A DNA stretch of 31,228 nucleotides from Vairimorpha ceranae (Eukaryota; Microsporidia; Nosematidae), in assembly GCF_000988165.1 (NCBI RefSeq), contig NW_020169346.1, positions 1 through 31,228 of the forward strand, given 5' to 3'. The translations under genes and the position numbers were made by a program. Positions 9,743 through 18,037 of this stretch are shown here, piece by piece; within the stretch, counting starts at the first letter, position 1; each line of letters opens with the position of its first letter. The notes under the pieces are model-generated. The model had not been told where the DNA came from and made no database searches. It saw nothing but the letters and a program-made list of their open reading frames with translations.

Positions 9743-11116
9743 ATGCTAGTGCTGAAGAATGAACTTGAAAAGTATTTTAAAAAATTTGATGTTATTTCTA
9801 TTTTAGGACAAGGATCCTTTGGGACTGTTTATAATGTACAAGACAAGACGACAAATGAGCAGTTTGCTTTAAAGGAAATTCATATAAAATTTGGAAAGGT
9901 TGAAACTTTTATGAATGAATTATTGCCGCCTGGTATCTCTCACAGGAATATTTTGTATTATTCACCATTAATGATTTCTAAGAGACCCCTTAAACTTAGT
10001 GAATTAAAGGAAAACACAAATATCGTAAAGAGTAGATCTAAATCTGCACATAATATTAATTTTTATGAAGAACTTAACGCGGATAATCTGGAAAATGATT
10101 ACAGTAACGTGACTCAAAACGCAGAAGATATAAAAAATATTGACAATTATACAGCTAAAAAATATGAAGAATTTAGTTCATCAGATATTTTCAATACAAA
10201 AGTTTTAAGTAATGAAACTAATCAATTTTACCCAAAAGCTATTGTTGATAGTCAATTAAATTTAAAGAAGGATATTTCTAATACTTTTATGAATAAAATA
10301 ACAAGGAAAAATGTTAGACCAAAGATTTTACAAAAACTTACAGAATCGAAAAGATGTAAAAACTGGGGCGTATCTAATTCTCCTTATGTAAATAAAAAAA
10401 TTAAAAGAAATAATTGCAATACAGAAAGTTATTTTTTATATTTAAAAACTAAACTATGCTCATTTAGTTTAAGAGATTTCATAGATGCGAGAAATGAAAG
10501 ATTATTCGATAAAAGTAAAGAAAATTATTCGAATATTTTTTATAAAGGAATTTTAAATACAAACGTGAAAATTCCATTCGAGTTATACCGTAAAAGTGTT
10601 ACGGGTGGTGGAAATGTTTGTAAAGAATTTTCTTTGAGAATATTTAAATACATTTTATTAGGTCTTATATTCTTGCATTCAAGAGGAATATCGCATAATG
10701 ATTTAAAATCAAGTAATATATTTTTAGATGGGTCTGATTCGTATGTACCTAAAATTGGGGATTTTGGATCTAAATCCATGTGCGAAATGCATGATTTAGA
10801 TAACAATTTTTTCGAAGCCACTTCATCTTATTACAATTGTAACATAACGAACATTCAATGTAATCATTCAAATTCAAGCAAGCTATTTGACTGTAGGTCA
10901 CTAATTCCTATATTAATAGATCTCATTTATCCATTTAAAACGCATGCAGAGATGATTGGAACGCTTAGAATTATTAACAAAACAAAAAAAATACCAAATT
11001 ATATTCGAAGGGAAAATTTTAAGGAGTCTGAGTTAATTTTGAAGATCTTAACTGATGATAATATTACAGTTCAAAGCATTTTAACGATTGTAAATAATAT
11101 TTTAGGAATTAAATAA
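9743..11116 (+). CDS. Protein kinase of the eIF2-alpha kinase type, diverged
   Basis: Protein kinase fold of 457 residues. The glycine loop is G22-Q-G24-SFG-TVY; ALK at 42-44 holds the ATP-binding lysine; a 150-residue Asn/Ser/Lys-rich insertion follows (about 83-232); then a hinge-like segment (YLYLKTKLCSFSLRDFID), the catalytic loop H318-N-D320-LKSSN325, and the metal motif D340-FG. The large N-lobe insertion, the catalytic neighbourhood (FLHSRGISHNDLKSSNIFL) and LIYPFKTHAEMIGTLRIINK near the end closely follow PERK/GCN2/HRI (LLYPFST..ER..TL). These enzymes phosphorylate eIF2-alpha to slow translation under stress. Unusual points: HND replaces HRD, the activation segment is shortened with no clear APE, and there is no regulatory domain or membrane segment. 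Catalytic Lys, Asp, Asn and DFG are present, so activity is possible. Kinase: sure. eIF2-alpha kinase subfamily: probable. Confidence 0.75.
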   Translation: MLVLKNELEKYFKKFDVISILGQGSFGTVYNVQDKTTNEQFALKEIHIKFGKVETFMNELLPPGISHRNILYYSPLMISKRPLKLSELKENTNIVKSRSKSAHNINFYEELNADNLENDYSNVTQNAEDIKNIDNYTAKKYEEFSSSDIFNTKVLSNETNQFYPKAIVDSQLNLKKDISNTFMNKITRKNVRPKILQKLTESKRCKNWGVSNSPYVNKKIKRNNCNTESYFLYLKTKLCSFSLRDFIDARNERLFDKSKENYSNIFYKGILNTNVKIPFELYRKSVTGGGNVCKEFSLRIFKYILLGLIFLHSRGISHNDLKSSNIFLDGSDSYVPKIGDFGSKSMCEMHDLDNNFFEATSSYYNCNITNIQCNHSNSSKLFDCRSLIPILIDLIYPFKTHAEMIGTLRIINKTKKIPNYIRRENFKESELILKILTDDNITVQSILTIVNNILGIK

Positions 11117-11155
11117 TACAACTTTTGTAATTAAATATGTAATTAATTTGTTTAT

Positions 11156-12112
11156 TTAATCTTTTGTAAATAATTCATTATGATGAAATGACGGATTAAC
11201 TATAACTGGTGGTCTTAATTCCTGACTATTACCTTGTAAAACACAAATAATGCTCTGTCCCAATTTTTTAAAGAGCTCGTCAATGTAGCCGATGAATCTT
11301 CTAGTCGAGTTATTTATGTTAAGAGATACAATAGCAGCTGTTTCCAAACCAATTTCTTTAAAAGAAGATTCCAGTCTTTTTTCAAATTCATTAAGCAACT
11401 TTTCAATTTCCTTTAGCTGGTTATGAAGTTTATCCTCAATGATTTTATTGGCTATCCCTTTTTCTGCAGCTGTTAATCGTCTAAACAAGCGCTCTATTTC
11501 GCCAATTAAATCGCGCAATCCACTATTTATCAGATCTATAGCAGCTGAGGTATCAACCACAAGAGTCTTAGATAACATTTTTTTTTCTGCAATATCTGTA
11601 ATGGCTTTAGCAATTGAGGCATTAGATTTTTTATAAAGCTGTAAAACAGCATCTTGAAAATCTGCATTTGTATTACTAATAAGCTCTACCAACTCTCTTC
11701 CTATTTCATTACTATAATTGCATAGGATTTTTATTATTCTTTTTTCAAGTTCATTTATATCATTTCTAAGACGCTCGGAGATAGTTTTGTTTATAGCTCC
11801 TATACCTGCAATAATTTTATGCTTTAATTCTTCTGTAAACCATCTTGCAAATTTATCAATATTCAAATTTACTTGTAATAAAAGTCCTTGAATAAGCTGA
11901 AGATTTTCTTCAACATACGGACGTATGTTCCTTCTTCTTCTATCTCGTCGATGTGTACTACTTGAAGATGATGAATCTGAACTTGATCTATTATTGCTAT
12001 CTCTGAGTGGTACACATTTTGGTACACGAGGAACTATTTCAAATCCTTCACTTCTTCTACGCCTTCGTCTTGCATATATGTCTATAATCATCAAAGGTAA
12101 ACATAAAATCAT
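11156..12112 (-). CDS. Secreted helical protein with Arg-rich N-terminus; paralogue of the gene at 28394-30271
   Basis: Protein of 318 residues. A short hydrophobic leader (MILCLPLMIIDIYA) looks like a signal peptide and is followed by RRRRRR, a stretch with PKCVPL, a run of serines (about 44-51) and a second Arg cluster. Residues 66-300 are predicted almost fully helical or coiled-coil and align with residues 375-610 of the Cys-Arg-Pro repeat protein. Matching landmarks are DKFARWFTEELKHKI / NKLARFFAEEIKAKL, LNEFEKRLE / IEEFEKRLA and QELRPPV / CEFRPLL. PKCVPL may be a remnant of the repeat region of the longer paralogue. No known family recognised. Secretion, basic charge and family expansion suggest a spore-wall or polar-tube component, which is inference only. 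There is no C-run before the start; instead a motif shared with the paralogue sits 42 nt upstream. Confidence 0.75.
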   Translation of the reverse strand: MILCLPLMIIDIYARRRRRRSEGFEIVPRVPKCVPLRDSNNRSSSDSSSSSSTHRRDRRRRNIRPYVEENLQLIQGLLLQVNLNIDKFARWFTEELKHKIIAGIGAINKTISERLRNDINELEKRIIKILCNYSNEIGRELVELISNTNADFQDAVLQLYKKSNASIAKAITDIAEKKMLSKTLVVDTSAAIDLINSGLRDLIGEIERLFRRLTAAEKGIANKIIEDKLHNQLKEIEKLLNEFEKRLESSFKEIGLETAAIVSLNINNSTRRFIGYIDELFKKLGQSIICVLQGNSQELRPPVIVNPSFHHNELFTKD

Positions 12113-12138
12113 AATTATGCCAATTTTTTTTTCTTAAA

Positions 12139-12167
12139 TACTTTTTTGCATAATTGTATAGAACGTT
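12139..12167 (-). promoter_or_regulatory. Upstream element shared with the paralogue at 28394-30271
   Basis: Read on the minus strand, AACGTTCTATACAA (12154-12167) followed by an A-rich stretch ending in AAAAGTAT lies upstream of the start codon at 12112. The paralogous gene has AACGTTCTATGCAA at 30313-30326, also followed by AAAAGTAT. In both, the proximal edge of the 14-mer is exactly 42 nt from the first base of the ATG. This fixes the start codons of both genes and suggests shared control. Confidence 0.6.
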
Positions 12168-12258
12168 TTTTTAATCTTTTTGTTGCTTAATTGATATAAA
12201 ATAAGTTTTATCAATTTTTAAACATCTTATTTCTTTATAAAAAAATTTTAATTTTTCT

Positions 12259-12262
12259 CCCC
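12259..12262 (+). promoter_or_regulatory. C-run start signal of the eL32 gene
   Basis: CCCC ends four bases before the ATG at 12267. An AAATTTT-type stretch lies about 10 bases further upstream. The AAATTT-like plus C-run pair is the arrangement described for microsporidian ribosomal protein genes. Confidence 0.65.
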
Positions 12263-12266
12263 TAAA

Positions 12267-12686
12267 ATGGAAGAACAATTTACGGCACCAAACCCATTAA
12301 TTTGCATTAAAGAAGAATTTAGGAAAAAAATAAAATTTGTTAGACATCACTCTGATAGATACAAGAGAGTAAAGCCATCTTGGAGAAAACCAAGAGGTAT
12401 TGATTCTAATGTAAGAAAAGGTCTTAATGGACAAAGGAAAATGCCAAAGATTGGATATAAGAAACCTGATGTAGTTAGATATCTTTTACCAAATGGATTG
12501 AGGAAGTTTAGAATTTACAATACTGATGATCTTGAGCCACTGATTTGTTTAAATAGATCTTATTGCGCAGAAATTGCTCATTCTGTTGGTGCTAAGAAAA
12601 GAATTGCTATTGTTAATCGTGCTAAAGAGTTAGGAATACATGTTACAAATGCCGAAGCACGGTTAGTTGAAGCTATTCCCGAATAA
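12267..12686 (+). CDS. RPL32: Large subunit ribosomal protein eL32
   Basis: Complete protein of 139 residues, the usual size. The basic core [20 protein letters not shown] (24-43), then [21 protein letters not shown] and an ending with [28 protein letters not shown] are typical of eL32, a component of the 60S subunit. No intron is needed. It is convergent with eS10, with a 50-bp gap. Codon use looks slightly richer in G and C than the surrounding genes, as expected for a highly expressed gene. Confidence 0.97.
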   Translation: MEEQFTAPNPLICIKEEFRKKIKFVRHHSDRYKRVKPSWRKPRGIDSNVRKGLNGQRKMPKIGYKKPDVVRYLLPNGLRKFRIYNTDDLEPLICLNRSYCAEIAHSVGAKKRIAIVNRAKELGIHVTNAEARLVEAIPE

Positions 12687-12736
12687 ATTATTCTTTTAAT
12701 GTATTTTTGAATAAAAAAAATAATAATAAATAAAAT

Positions 12737-13036
12737 TTATTCCTCTTTTACTTGAATTGCTTCAATTCTGATTCCATCATCATGCACATCAGGAATTTCT
12801 AGTTCGTCGTTAAAATATTTCATACCACTTTCAGTAGCAAAACAATATAATTGTTGCCATACATAATGCTCTTCGATATAACCTTTATCCTTAAGGGATT
12901 GAATATAGCTTCTTAGTTTTTTATTATTTATATCTAAAATGGTGTTTTTTTCTAATTTTCTGTCATAAATTAAAAGAGATCCTTTACTTTTAAAATGTTG
13001 CATAACCTTTACTTTTTGAGCATTTGTTAAGGACAT
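12737..13036 (-). CDS. RPS10: Small subunit ribosomal protein eS10
   Basis: Protein of 99 residues matching the S10_plectin (winged-helix) domain. The central pattern is [40 protein letters not shown], corresponding to [35 protein letters not shown] in other eukaryotes. The start is supported by CCCC on the minus strand (plus-strand GGGG at 13042-13045) with an AAATTT-like stretch behind it. It ends soon after the winged helix and lacks the Arg/Gly-rich tail of animal eS10; yeast eS10 is similarly short. It sits next to eL32, tail to tail. Confidence 0.93.
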   Translation of the reverse strand: MSLTNAQKVKVMQHFKSKGSLLIYDRKLEKNTILDINNKKLRSYIQSLKDKGYIEEHYVWQQLYCFATESGMKYFNDELEIPDVHDDGIRIEAIQVKEE

Positions 13037-13953
13037 TTCTAGGGGATAAAAATATTAAAAAAAATTTAAAAAAAGTTCAATGTGATCTTCTAGCTTTAAA
13101 AATAGAAAAAGTATTTTATAGACAGAAAAAGCTAGAAAAAGATCATAAAACTAAAAATTCTTATTAATTATAACGGCCGCGGGATGCTGACTGACCAATT
13201 TAAAATATTTATTATTAAGATTGTAGTCATTCAGTGTTCTTTGAAACTTAAAAAATAATTAGAAAATATATATTATCATTAAATAAGATTAACACTTATT
13301 TTTTTGTACTTTTTTTTATTGACAAGTTTTGTTTGGCATTTATTACTGTTTAACTAATGTATTTTTTTAAAATAATCTAAAAGACAACAAATAAAAATGA
13401 ATATAAGTTTAATTTATATTTTTTGATTTTAAATAATTTAATATTTTTTAAAAATCTTTATTGACTAGATTAAAAACATTTAATTTGTTAATACAATTAT
13501 TATAAGATTTAGTTAAATGTAAGAAAAAATCCAATATGCTATCAGTAACTTATTTTATGAGTAGTTTAAATTTGCACATTAGACATTAGGAAAAATTATC
13601 TCAAATGCATATATTTACGATTTAAACAGTAATTTTTTTAACTTTTTTGATATTAATGTGTTTGTAAATATAATAAAAATGCTAATCAATTTAAAAAAGT
13701 AAAATTTTTCTTTTTTTCCAATTAAATTTTATAAGAATTAATATTATTTAAAGTTAAATAATCAAAATGTAAGTAAAACCTGATGAATACAAAAATGTAA
13801 TTTATAAAATATTGTGCATTTTGTTATATACTTTTCAAATATTTATTTTAATTCACGATTAGATAACAAATTGTTAAAAATTATCAAAATAACTTCTTTT
13901 AGAATGTATTTTTTTGTAAAATATTGATAATATAAGTCTAATATTTTTTTATT
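13037..13953. other. Intergenic region with a hairpin and one GC-rich patch
   Basis: No gene is seen in these 917 bp. The left end holds the eS10 promoter, an imperfect inverted repeat at 13083-13145 and a short GC-rich patch at 13172-13197. The rest, up to the 3' end of the gamma-glutamyltranspeptidase gene, is featureless AT-rich DNA with no open frame, tRNA or ordered repeat. Confidence 0.6.
13083..13145. repeat. Imperfect inverted repeat (hairpin) upstream of eS10
   Basis: TGATCTTCTAGCTTT (13083-13097) pairs with AAAGCTAGAAAAAGATCA (13128-13145), giving 15 base pairs with a 3-base bulge. The inner part can extend with AAAATA (13099-13104) against TATTTT (13112-13117), leaving a 7-base loop. 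It lies about 50 bp upstream of the eS10 start. It could be a small structured RNA, a relic of a small inverted-repeat element, or chance in AT-rich DNA; the GATC and CTAG content makes chance less likely. Confidence 0.45.
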
Positions 13954-15765
13954 TTATAATCCCGCTGCACGTCCACCTTTTCGATGATCAGATATTGCAT
14001 AAATATTCTTAGATGATAGACGATAATTAATCTGTATGCCTTGTACGGACGTAAAAATTGAATTAGTCTCTGAAATTTTAACCGTATGTTTAAGCTTTTC
14101 TAAATATTTAATAACATCAGGACTTTCAGAATACTCTACAAATAATACATGCGGATCAAGTTGATGATGCAACCTTGGTTTTTCAATGGCTTCTCGAAGC
14201 GAAAATCCTAAAGATATCCAAAAAACGACTTCAATTATTGATGTAGGGATTCTTATTCCACCAGCCGCTCCTAAAACAATTAGCTCGTTATCTTTTTCTA
14301 AAATTAAGGGAGACGCAGAACTCAAAGGTATCTTCTCAGGTTTTCCAATATTAGGTGAGGATAAGTCTGCATTAGGATCTTTTGGAAAATAAAAATCATC
14401 TATCTGATTATTTAAGATAATACCGGTAACAGGATCCATGAACTTTGCACCCCATTCTAAATTAATTGTACTAGTCAAACTTACAATCATACCATCAGTA
14501 TCAACAACATTAATATGGGTTGTACCACCATCTACAACATTGGTTTTGTCCACATTATATTGATTAAATCCTAACGTGCTATTTACATCTATTTTTTTAT
14601 AAATATTAGTCAAGTTTTCTTTACTCAATAAGTGTTTAACCACTTCCTCATGATTAGGTAAAAAATCAGGGTCACCAAGTTCTCCTCTCCTTGCCATTAC
14701 AAACTTTAAAATTTCGACTAAAATATGGATGTGCTGATAACTATTATTTTTTTTTGAATCTTCAAAAATTTTTTTAATATCAAAAAATTCTAGTAATTTT
14801 AAAGCTTCAACAACCAAAACACCGGATGATGGTAAAGAGGTAGCGTAAACTTTGTAATCTTTAAATTTATCGACTATAACCGTTCTTTGTATAGGCTTAA
14901 CATTCAAAAAATCCTTTTTTGTTATATTACCACCATTTTTGTTTATTGACTCGAGTAATGCTTCTGCAATCTCGCCTTGATAAAAATCATTCGGATTATT
15001 TGCTAAAATTTTTAACGTTCTCATATAATTTTCTCTTACAACTATATCACCTTCTTTTAAGACCTGACCATTTTTACTATAAATTTCACGTAAACCAGGA
15101 TCCTTTAAAATTTCAAAATTATGCCGAATGAGCCGCTTCTCCAACTCTTTTGTAACAGAAAACCCCTTACAAAGTTCTATACATTCTTTAAAAAGATCTT
15201 TCCATGGTAAGCGACCGAATTTCTTATGAATATGAAATAGCCCTTTAATTTCGGCTGGTACACCAACCGCTGTACCACCCAAAGAACTTGCTGTTTTATT
15301 GTTAATATATTCGTTTAATTTAAAGTTTTCTCCCGCTCTTTCTCTAAAGTCTAACATAAAAGGTTCTTCGTCTAGTCCTTTTTTCTTGATTAGCACAAAA
15401 CCGCCTCCACCCAATCCTGATGAGAAAGCATTTACGATTCCTACTGCTATACAAGTGGCTATAGCTGCATCAATTGCATTCCCACCCCGATTTAGTAATT
15501 TTAGACCAATTTCAGAAGCCTGTGGCAGTTCAGAACTTACAGCGAAGTTTGTATAATACTCTTGATTGTTGAAAGTTAGCTGTACAACTTGTAAAAAGAT
15601 GAGTAATAAAAACAACAACATTTCAAATATTAGATTATTTGTTTTTTTCATATAATAAATATTTTTGAAACATCTAAAAACTTTTCCCGATAAATCTTGT
15701 TTGTATGTGTTACGAGCACTGCTGAAAATCTGTTTAAACTTTGTGTTATGTTTGTTTAATGTCAT
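13954..15765 (-). CDS. GGT: Gamma-glutamyltranspeptidase
   Basis: Cleaves the gamma-glutamyl bond of glutathione and transfers or hydrolyses the glutamyl group; normally a self-processing enzyme at the cell surface. A hydrophobic segment at about 44-66 after a basic tail (type II signal anchor) places the catalytic part outside the cytosol. The large-subunit start has SSELPQASEIG..LL.RGGNAIDAAIA and SSGLGGGGF; the autoprocessing nucleophile is Thr415 in DGGTTHINVVD, followed by STINLEWGAKFMDP, GIILNNQIDDF and the GAAGGIRIPTS oxyanion-loop motif, all in family order. Length 603 is normal. The start is supported by CCC (plus-strand GGG 15770-15772). It shares a 75-bp divergent promoter with the small membrane protein. 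No inactivating change seen. A likely role is recovering amino acids from host glutathione, which is inference. Confidence 0.93.
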   Translation of the reverse strand: MTLNKHNTKFKQIFSSARNTYKQDLSGKVFRCFKNIYYMKKTNNLIFEMLLFLLLIFLQVVQLTFNNQEYYTNFAVSSELPQASEIGLKLLNRGGNAIDAAIATCIAVGIVNAFSSGLGGGGFVLIKKKGLDEEPFMLDFRERAGENFKLNEYINNKTASSLGGTAVGVPAEIKGLFHIHKKFGRLPWKDLFKECIELCKGFSVTKELEKRLIRHNFEILKDPGLREIYSKNGQVLKEGDIVVRENYMRTLKILANNPNDFYQGEIAEALLESINKNGGNITKKDFLNVKPIQRTVIVDKFKDYKVYATSLPSSGVLVVEALKLLEFFDIKKIFEDSKKNNSYQHIHILVEILKFVMARRGELGDPDFLPNHEEVVKHLLSKENLTNIYKKIDVNSTLGFNQYNVDKTNVVDGGTTHINVVDTDGMIVSLTSTINLEWGAKFMDPVTGIILNNQIDDFYFPKDPNADLSSPNIGKPEKIPLSSASPLILEKDNELIVLGAAGGIRIPTSIIEVVFWISLGFSLREAIEKPRLHHQLDPHVLFVEYSESPDVIKYLEKLKHTVKISETNSIFTSVQGIQINYRLSSKNIYAISDHRKGGRAAGL

Positions 15766-15840
15766 AGATGGGATATAAAAATTAATTTAAAATCTGGTTT
15801 ATTTATCTGTTTCTTTACTAATTTTTCACATTGTACCCTT

Positions 15841-16035
15841 ATGATCGATTCAAAACATGTGTTATATGTTTCTACAATCTGCTATCTTTACATTTTTTAT
15901 ATTTTAGTGATCAATCCTTTTGTGAATGAAAATAGTAAACAAGAAGATTTTATTATTATGATATCTGGTTTACTGTTTAGTGTTATTTTTTCAATTTATT
16001 ATTTTTTAAAAATTAATATTTTTGCTTTAAAATAG
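15841..16035 (+). CDS. Small protein with two membrane helices, unrecognised
   Basis: Protein of 64 residues: hydrophobic helix at about 7-26, a short polar loop NENSKQED, a second helix at about 36-56, and a short tail. ACCC two bases before the ATG, and a next gene that begins 7 bp after its stop with its own CCC, argue that this is a real gene and not a chance frame. The size and hairpin topology are those of small ER accessory proteins such as oligosaccharyltransferase Ost5/TMEM258 or signal peptidase subunits. I cannot match specific residues, so no function is assigned. Confidence 0.55.
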   Translation: MIDSKHVLYVSTICYLYIFYILVINPFVNENSKQEDFIIMISGLLFSVIFSIYYFLKINIFALK

Positions 16036-16042
16036 CCCATTT

Positions 16043-16756
16043 ATGAAAGCTTTAGAGACTGATCACGAGACATTACACACTAGATTTATTTTTTATAGAA
16101 ATAATGAGTTATTGATTTTTGATAGTAATTACAAATTAATTAATAGAATACAACACGATGTAGTTTTTATTTATAAAATGTATTTTACAGATAAAAATAA
16201 AAATTTTTATAAAATTTATAACGACGAGCCTGTTAAGATTTGTCAATTAAAAAAACGTATTTTCAAAATTGTAGAATATTGTAATGTTTTGTATATCATT
16301 GATGTTTATGGTGATATTTACAAGATGATAAATAATTCTCTTGTATTTTTATGTGGTACACTTTGTTCCGTAATTGATGTATACATTACTAAAGATAATA
16401 TTTTGATATTAGATAAATATAAAAGAGTGCGTGTATGTTGTATTGATGGTACTATTATAGGTTATGATTTTAATGTGGATTATAAACAATTTTTACAATC
16501 TTATAATAATTTTTTAAGTAAAAATGTTAATGTTTTGTTTGAAGAAGAAATAGTAAAAAGTATGGATTTTAAGCACTTCAGTGTTTTAGTTTACAAAAAA
16601 TATATTTTTTTATTAAGCAATGGAGGATTGCACAAAATTTCACATCAATACAGCGATGGAAATATTTATTGTACATCAGAAGGGTCTATTTATAGATTAA
16701 TAGACGATAAAGTAGAATGCATTTTTTCATTATCATTAAATAGCAGAGCAATATAA
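16043..16756 (+). CDS. Beta-propeller protein, possibly tRNA m7G methyltransferase subunit Trm82/WDR4
   Basis: Protein of 237 residues with alternating short beta-type segments and diverged WD-like blades but no clean GH-WD repeat. One segment at about 114-142 (VIDVYITKDNILILDKYKRVRVCCI) resembles the Trm82/WDR4 signature (DVVVSPD..ILTADRDEKIRVS). Trm82 is the non-catalytic propeller partner of Trm8 in forming m7G46 of tRNA. The protein is much shorter than yeast Trm82 (444 residues), so it would be a reduced version. CCC at 16036-16038 lies five bases before the ATG. It is packed 7 bp behind the small membrane gene. Function is a hypothesis. Confidence 0.6.
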   Translation: MKALETDHETLHTRFIFYRNNELLIFDSNYKLINRIQHDVVFIYKMYFTDKNKNFYKIYNDEPVKICQLKKRIFKIVEYCNVLYIIDVYGDIYKMINNSLVFLCGTLCSVIDVYITKDNILILDKYKRVRVCCIDGTIIGYDFNVDYKQFLQSYNNFLSKNVNVLFEEEIVKSMDFKHFSVLVYKKYIFLLSNGGLHKISHQYSDGNIYCTSEGSIYRLIDDKVECIFSLSLNSRAI

Positions 16757-17160
16757 TTTGCGTTTCATAGACACACTTATTTTTGTTTTATTTAAATGAT
16801 TAAATATTCTGACAGTTATTTTTACAGTTTGCTTTTTTTAATTCAAGATTTTTAGTTAATTTTGTCCTTCATCAAATTTTATTTTTAAAAAATAATCTAA
16901 ATTTTAATCATTTGTTAATTATTTTATACATTCTAATGTTTGTAAATAGAGCCGCTATTTGTTTTATTATCTTTAATCAAGTAAGCGCAAAATTTTATTT
17001 TATGGACACCTTAAAAATTGATTTCCAATTAATTATTTTATGACATGTGTGATCGAAATTTTTGATGCTATAAGTGTAAAAGGGTATTTTATATTGGTGG
17101 AATGTTATGTTAACATTTTTTCATATATAAACAAATATCTACCAAATGAAAATAAAAAAT
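16757..17160. other. AT-rich spacer before the tRNA gene
   Basis: No gene or ordered repeat recognised in this 404-bp stretch downstream of the propeller gene. It includes the 3' flank of the minus-strand tRNA, where a T-run for polymerase III termination would be expected (read on the minus strand, TTTTTTATTTTC at about 17146-17157). Confidence 0.55.
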
Positions 17161-17233
17161 TGCTCTTGTCCGGGTTCGAACCGGAGACCTCATCCGTGTA
17201 AAGGATGCGTGATAACCACTACACTACAAGAGC
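17161..17233 (-). tRNA. tRNA-Val (anticodon UAC)
   Basis: Read on the minus strand, a complete 73-nt cloverleaf: acceptor GCTCTTG paired with CAAGAGC and discriminator A; D arm with GTAGTGG; anticodon stem CATCC/GGATG with the 7-base loop TTTACAC, giving anticodon TAC for valine; T arm CCGGG-TTCGAAC-CCGGA with the B box GGTTCGAAC. No CCA is encoded and there is no intron. A T-rich stretch follows downstream on the minus strand. Confidence 0.95.
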
Positions 17234-17637
17234 TATAAATCTTCTTTTTTAAAATATATATTGTACTACATAACACAAAACTTATTATATAACCTATATT
17301 TTTTAATTATAGTTATTTATATATGTTTGTAGTAATTTTCCTTTAAAAATAATGTTACTTTAAAAGATTAAAGACTGTTTTAATTAAAATTAATAACTTA
17401 TTACATTTAAATTAAAACATTTTTAAATATTTTCAGAAAAAAAAATAAACTGTAAAAAAACAAATGTTGTAGTACAATTAATACCTTTTTCTTGCCCGAA
17501 GGGTAGCTGACATGCTAATAATTGTTTTTAAAAAAATTATTTATTTAAAAATATGATTCAAACTCGGATTGTTTTATATTACTCTGCTTATTCATTTCGT
17601 GCACCTTTCCAAAAATAAATTATTTTAAATAGTAATA
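17234..17637. other. AT-rich spacer with one short GC patch
   Basis: No gene is seen. Around 17491-17520 a short GC patch (GCCCGAAGGG) can form a small hairpin, followed by TAGCTGACATG. An 11-bp inverted pair, ATTGTACTACA (17259-17269) and TGTAGTACAAT (17468-17478), flanks part of the region but is within chance expectation. Confidence 0.5.
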
Positions 17638-17906
17638 TTTAAAAAACTGTTTATATCATACAGAGTACCGAAAAAGGCTATATGTCACAGACTGAATCGA
17701 GGCTTACATCCAATCGGTGACACTTAAGAAGATTCTTGAGAGTATCTTGTTGGAGGACTGAAGAATAGGTGACATAAATGCACCAGAGAATGGAGGAAAG
17801 CTAAATCTATCATTAAATTTGTTCAGTGGTGTCAGTGAAGCGAAAAGTCAAATATAAAAGAAAATACTAACCTTCAAATAAATAATTTATTTTAAAAAAC
17901 TGTTTA
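17638..17906. mobile_element. GC-richer insertion flanked by an exact 16-bp direct repeat
   Basis: TTTAAAAAACTGTTTA occurs at 17638-17653 and again at 17891-17906. The roughly 237 bp between them are clearly richer in G and C than the surroundings and end in an A-rich stretch. This is the layout of a short element with a target-site duplication. Plus-strand frames broken by stops give fragments such as HLRRFLRVSCWRTEE and CTREWRKAKS, which faintly recall the C-terminal part of non-LTR retrotransposon polyproteins; that resemblance is weak. It could be a truncated non-LTR element, a SINE-like copy or a retrocopied RNA. No intact gene. Confidence 0.5.
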
Positions 17907-18037
17907 GTTTCAAAATATTGTTAAAGATCATCAATTTTGTTTTAGAAATCCTAAAACAATTATCAGTCATGTTTACAACATAACAAATTTTTTTTTTGTT
18001 TTGATATAAAAAAGTTAAATAACACAAAAAATAATTT

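Noticed and set aside
12267..13036. Introns in the ribosomal protein genes, which are a common place for them in Microsporidia
   Set aside because: eL32, eS10 and uL13 are all open from a well-supported start to the normal end with no missing segment.
17259..17478. 11-bp inverted repeats ATTGTACTACA and TGTAGTACAAT as ends of a small DNA transposon
   Set aside because: Eleven bases in AT-rich DNA at 200-bp spacing is within chance; there is no target duplication and the match does not extend inward.
17494..17570. tRNA-like or polymerase III signals: TAGCTGACATG fits an A box and ATTCAAACTC resembles a B box
   Set aside because: The acceptor and D stems cannot form, and a T-run between the boxes would stop polymerase III. 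No cloverleaf results.
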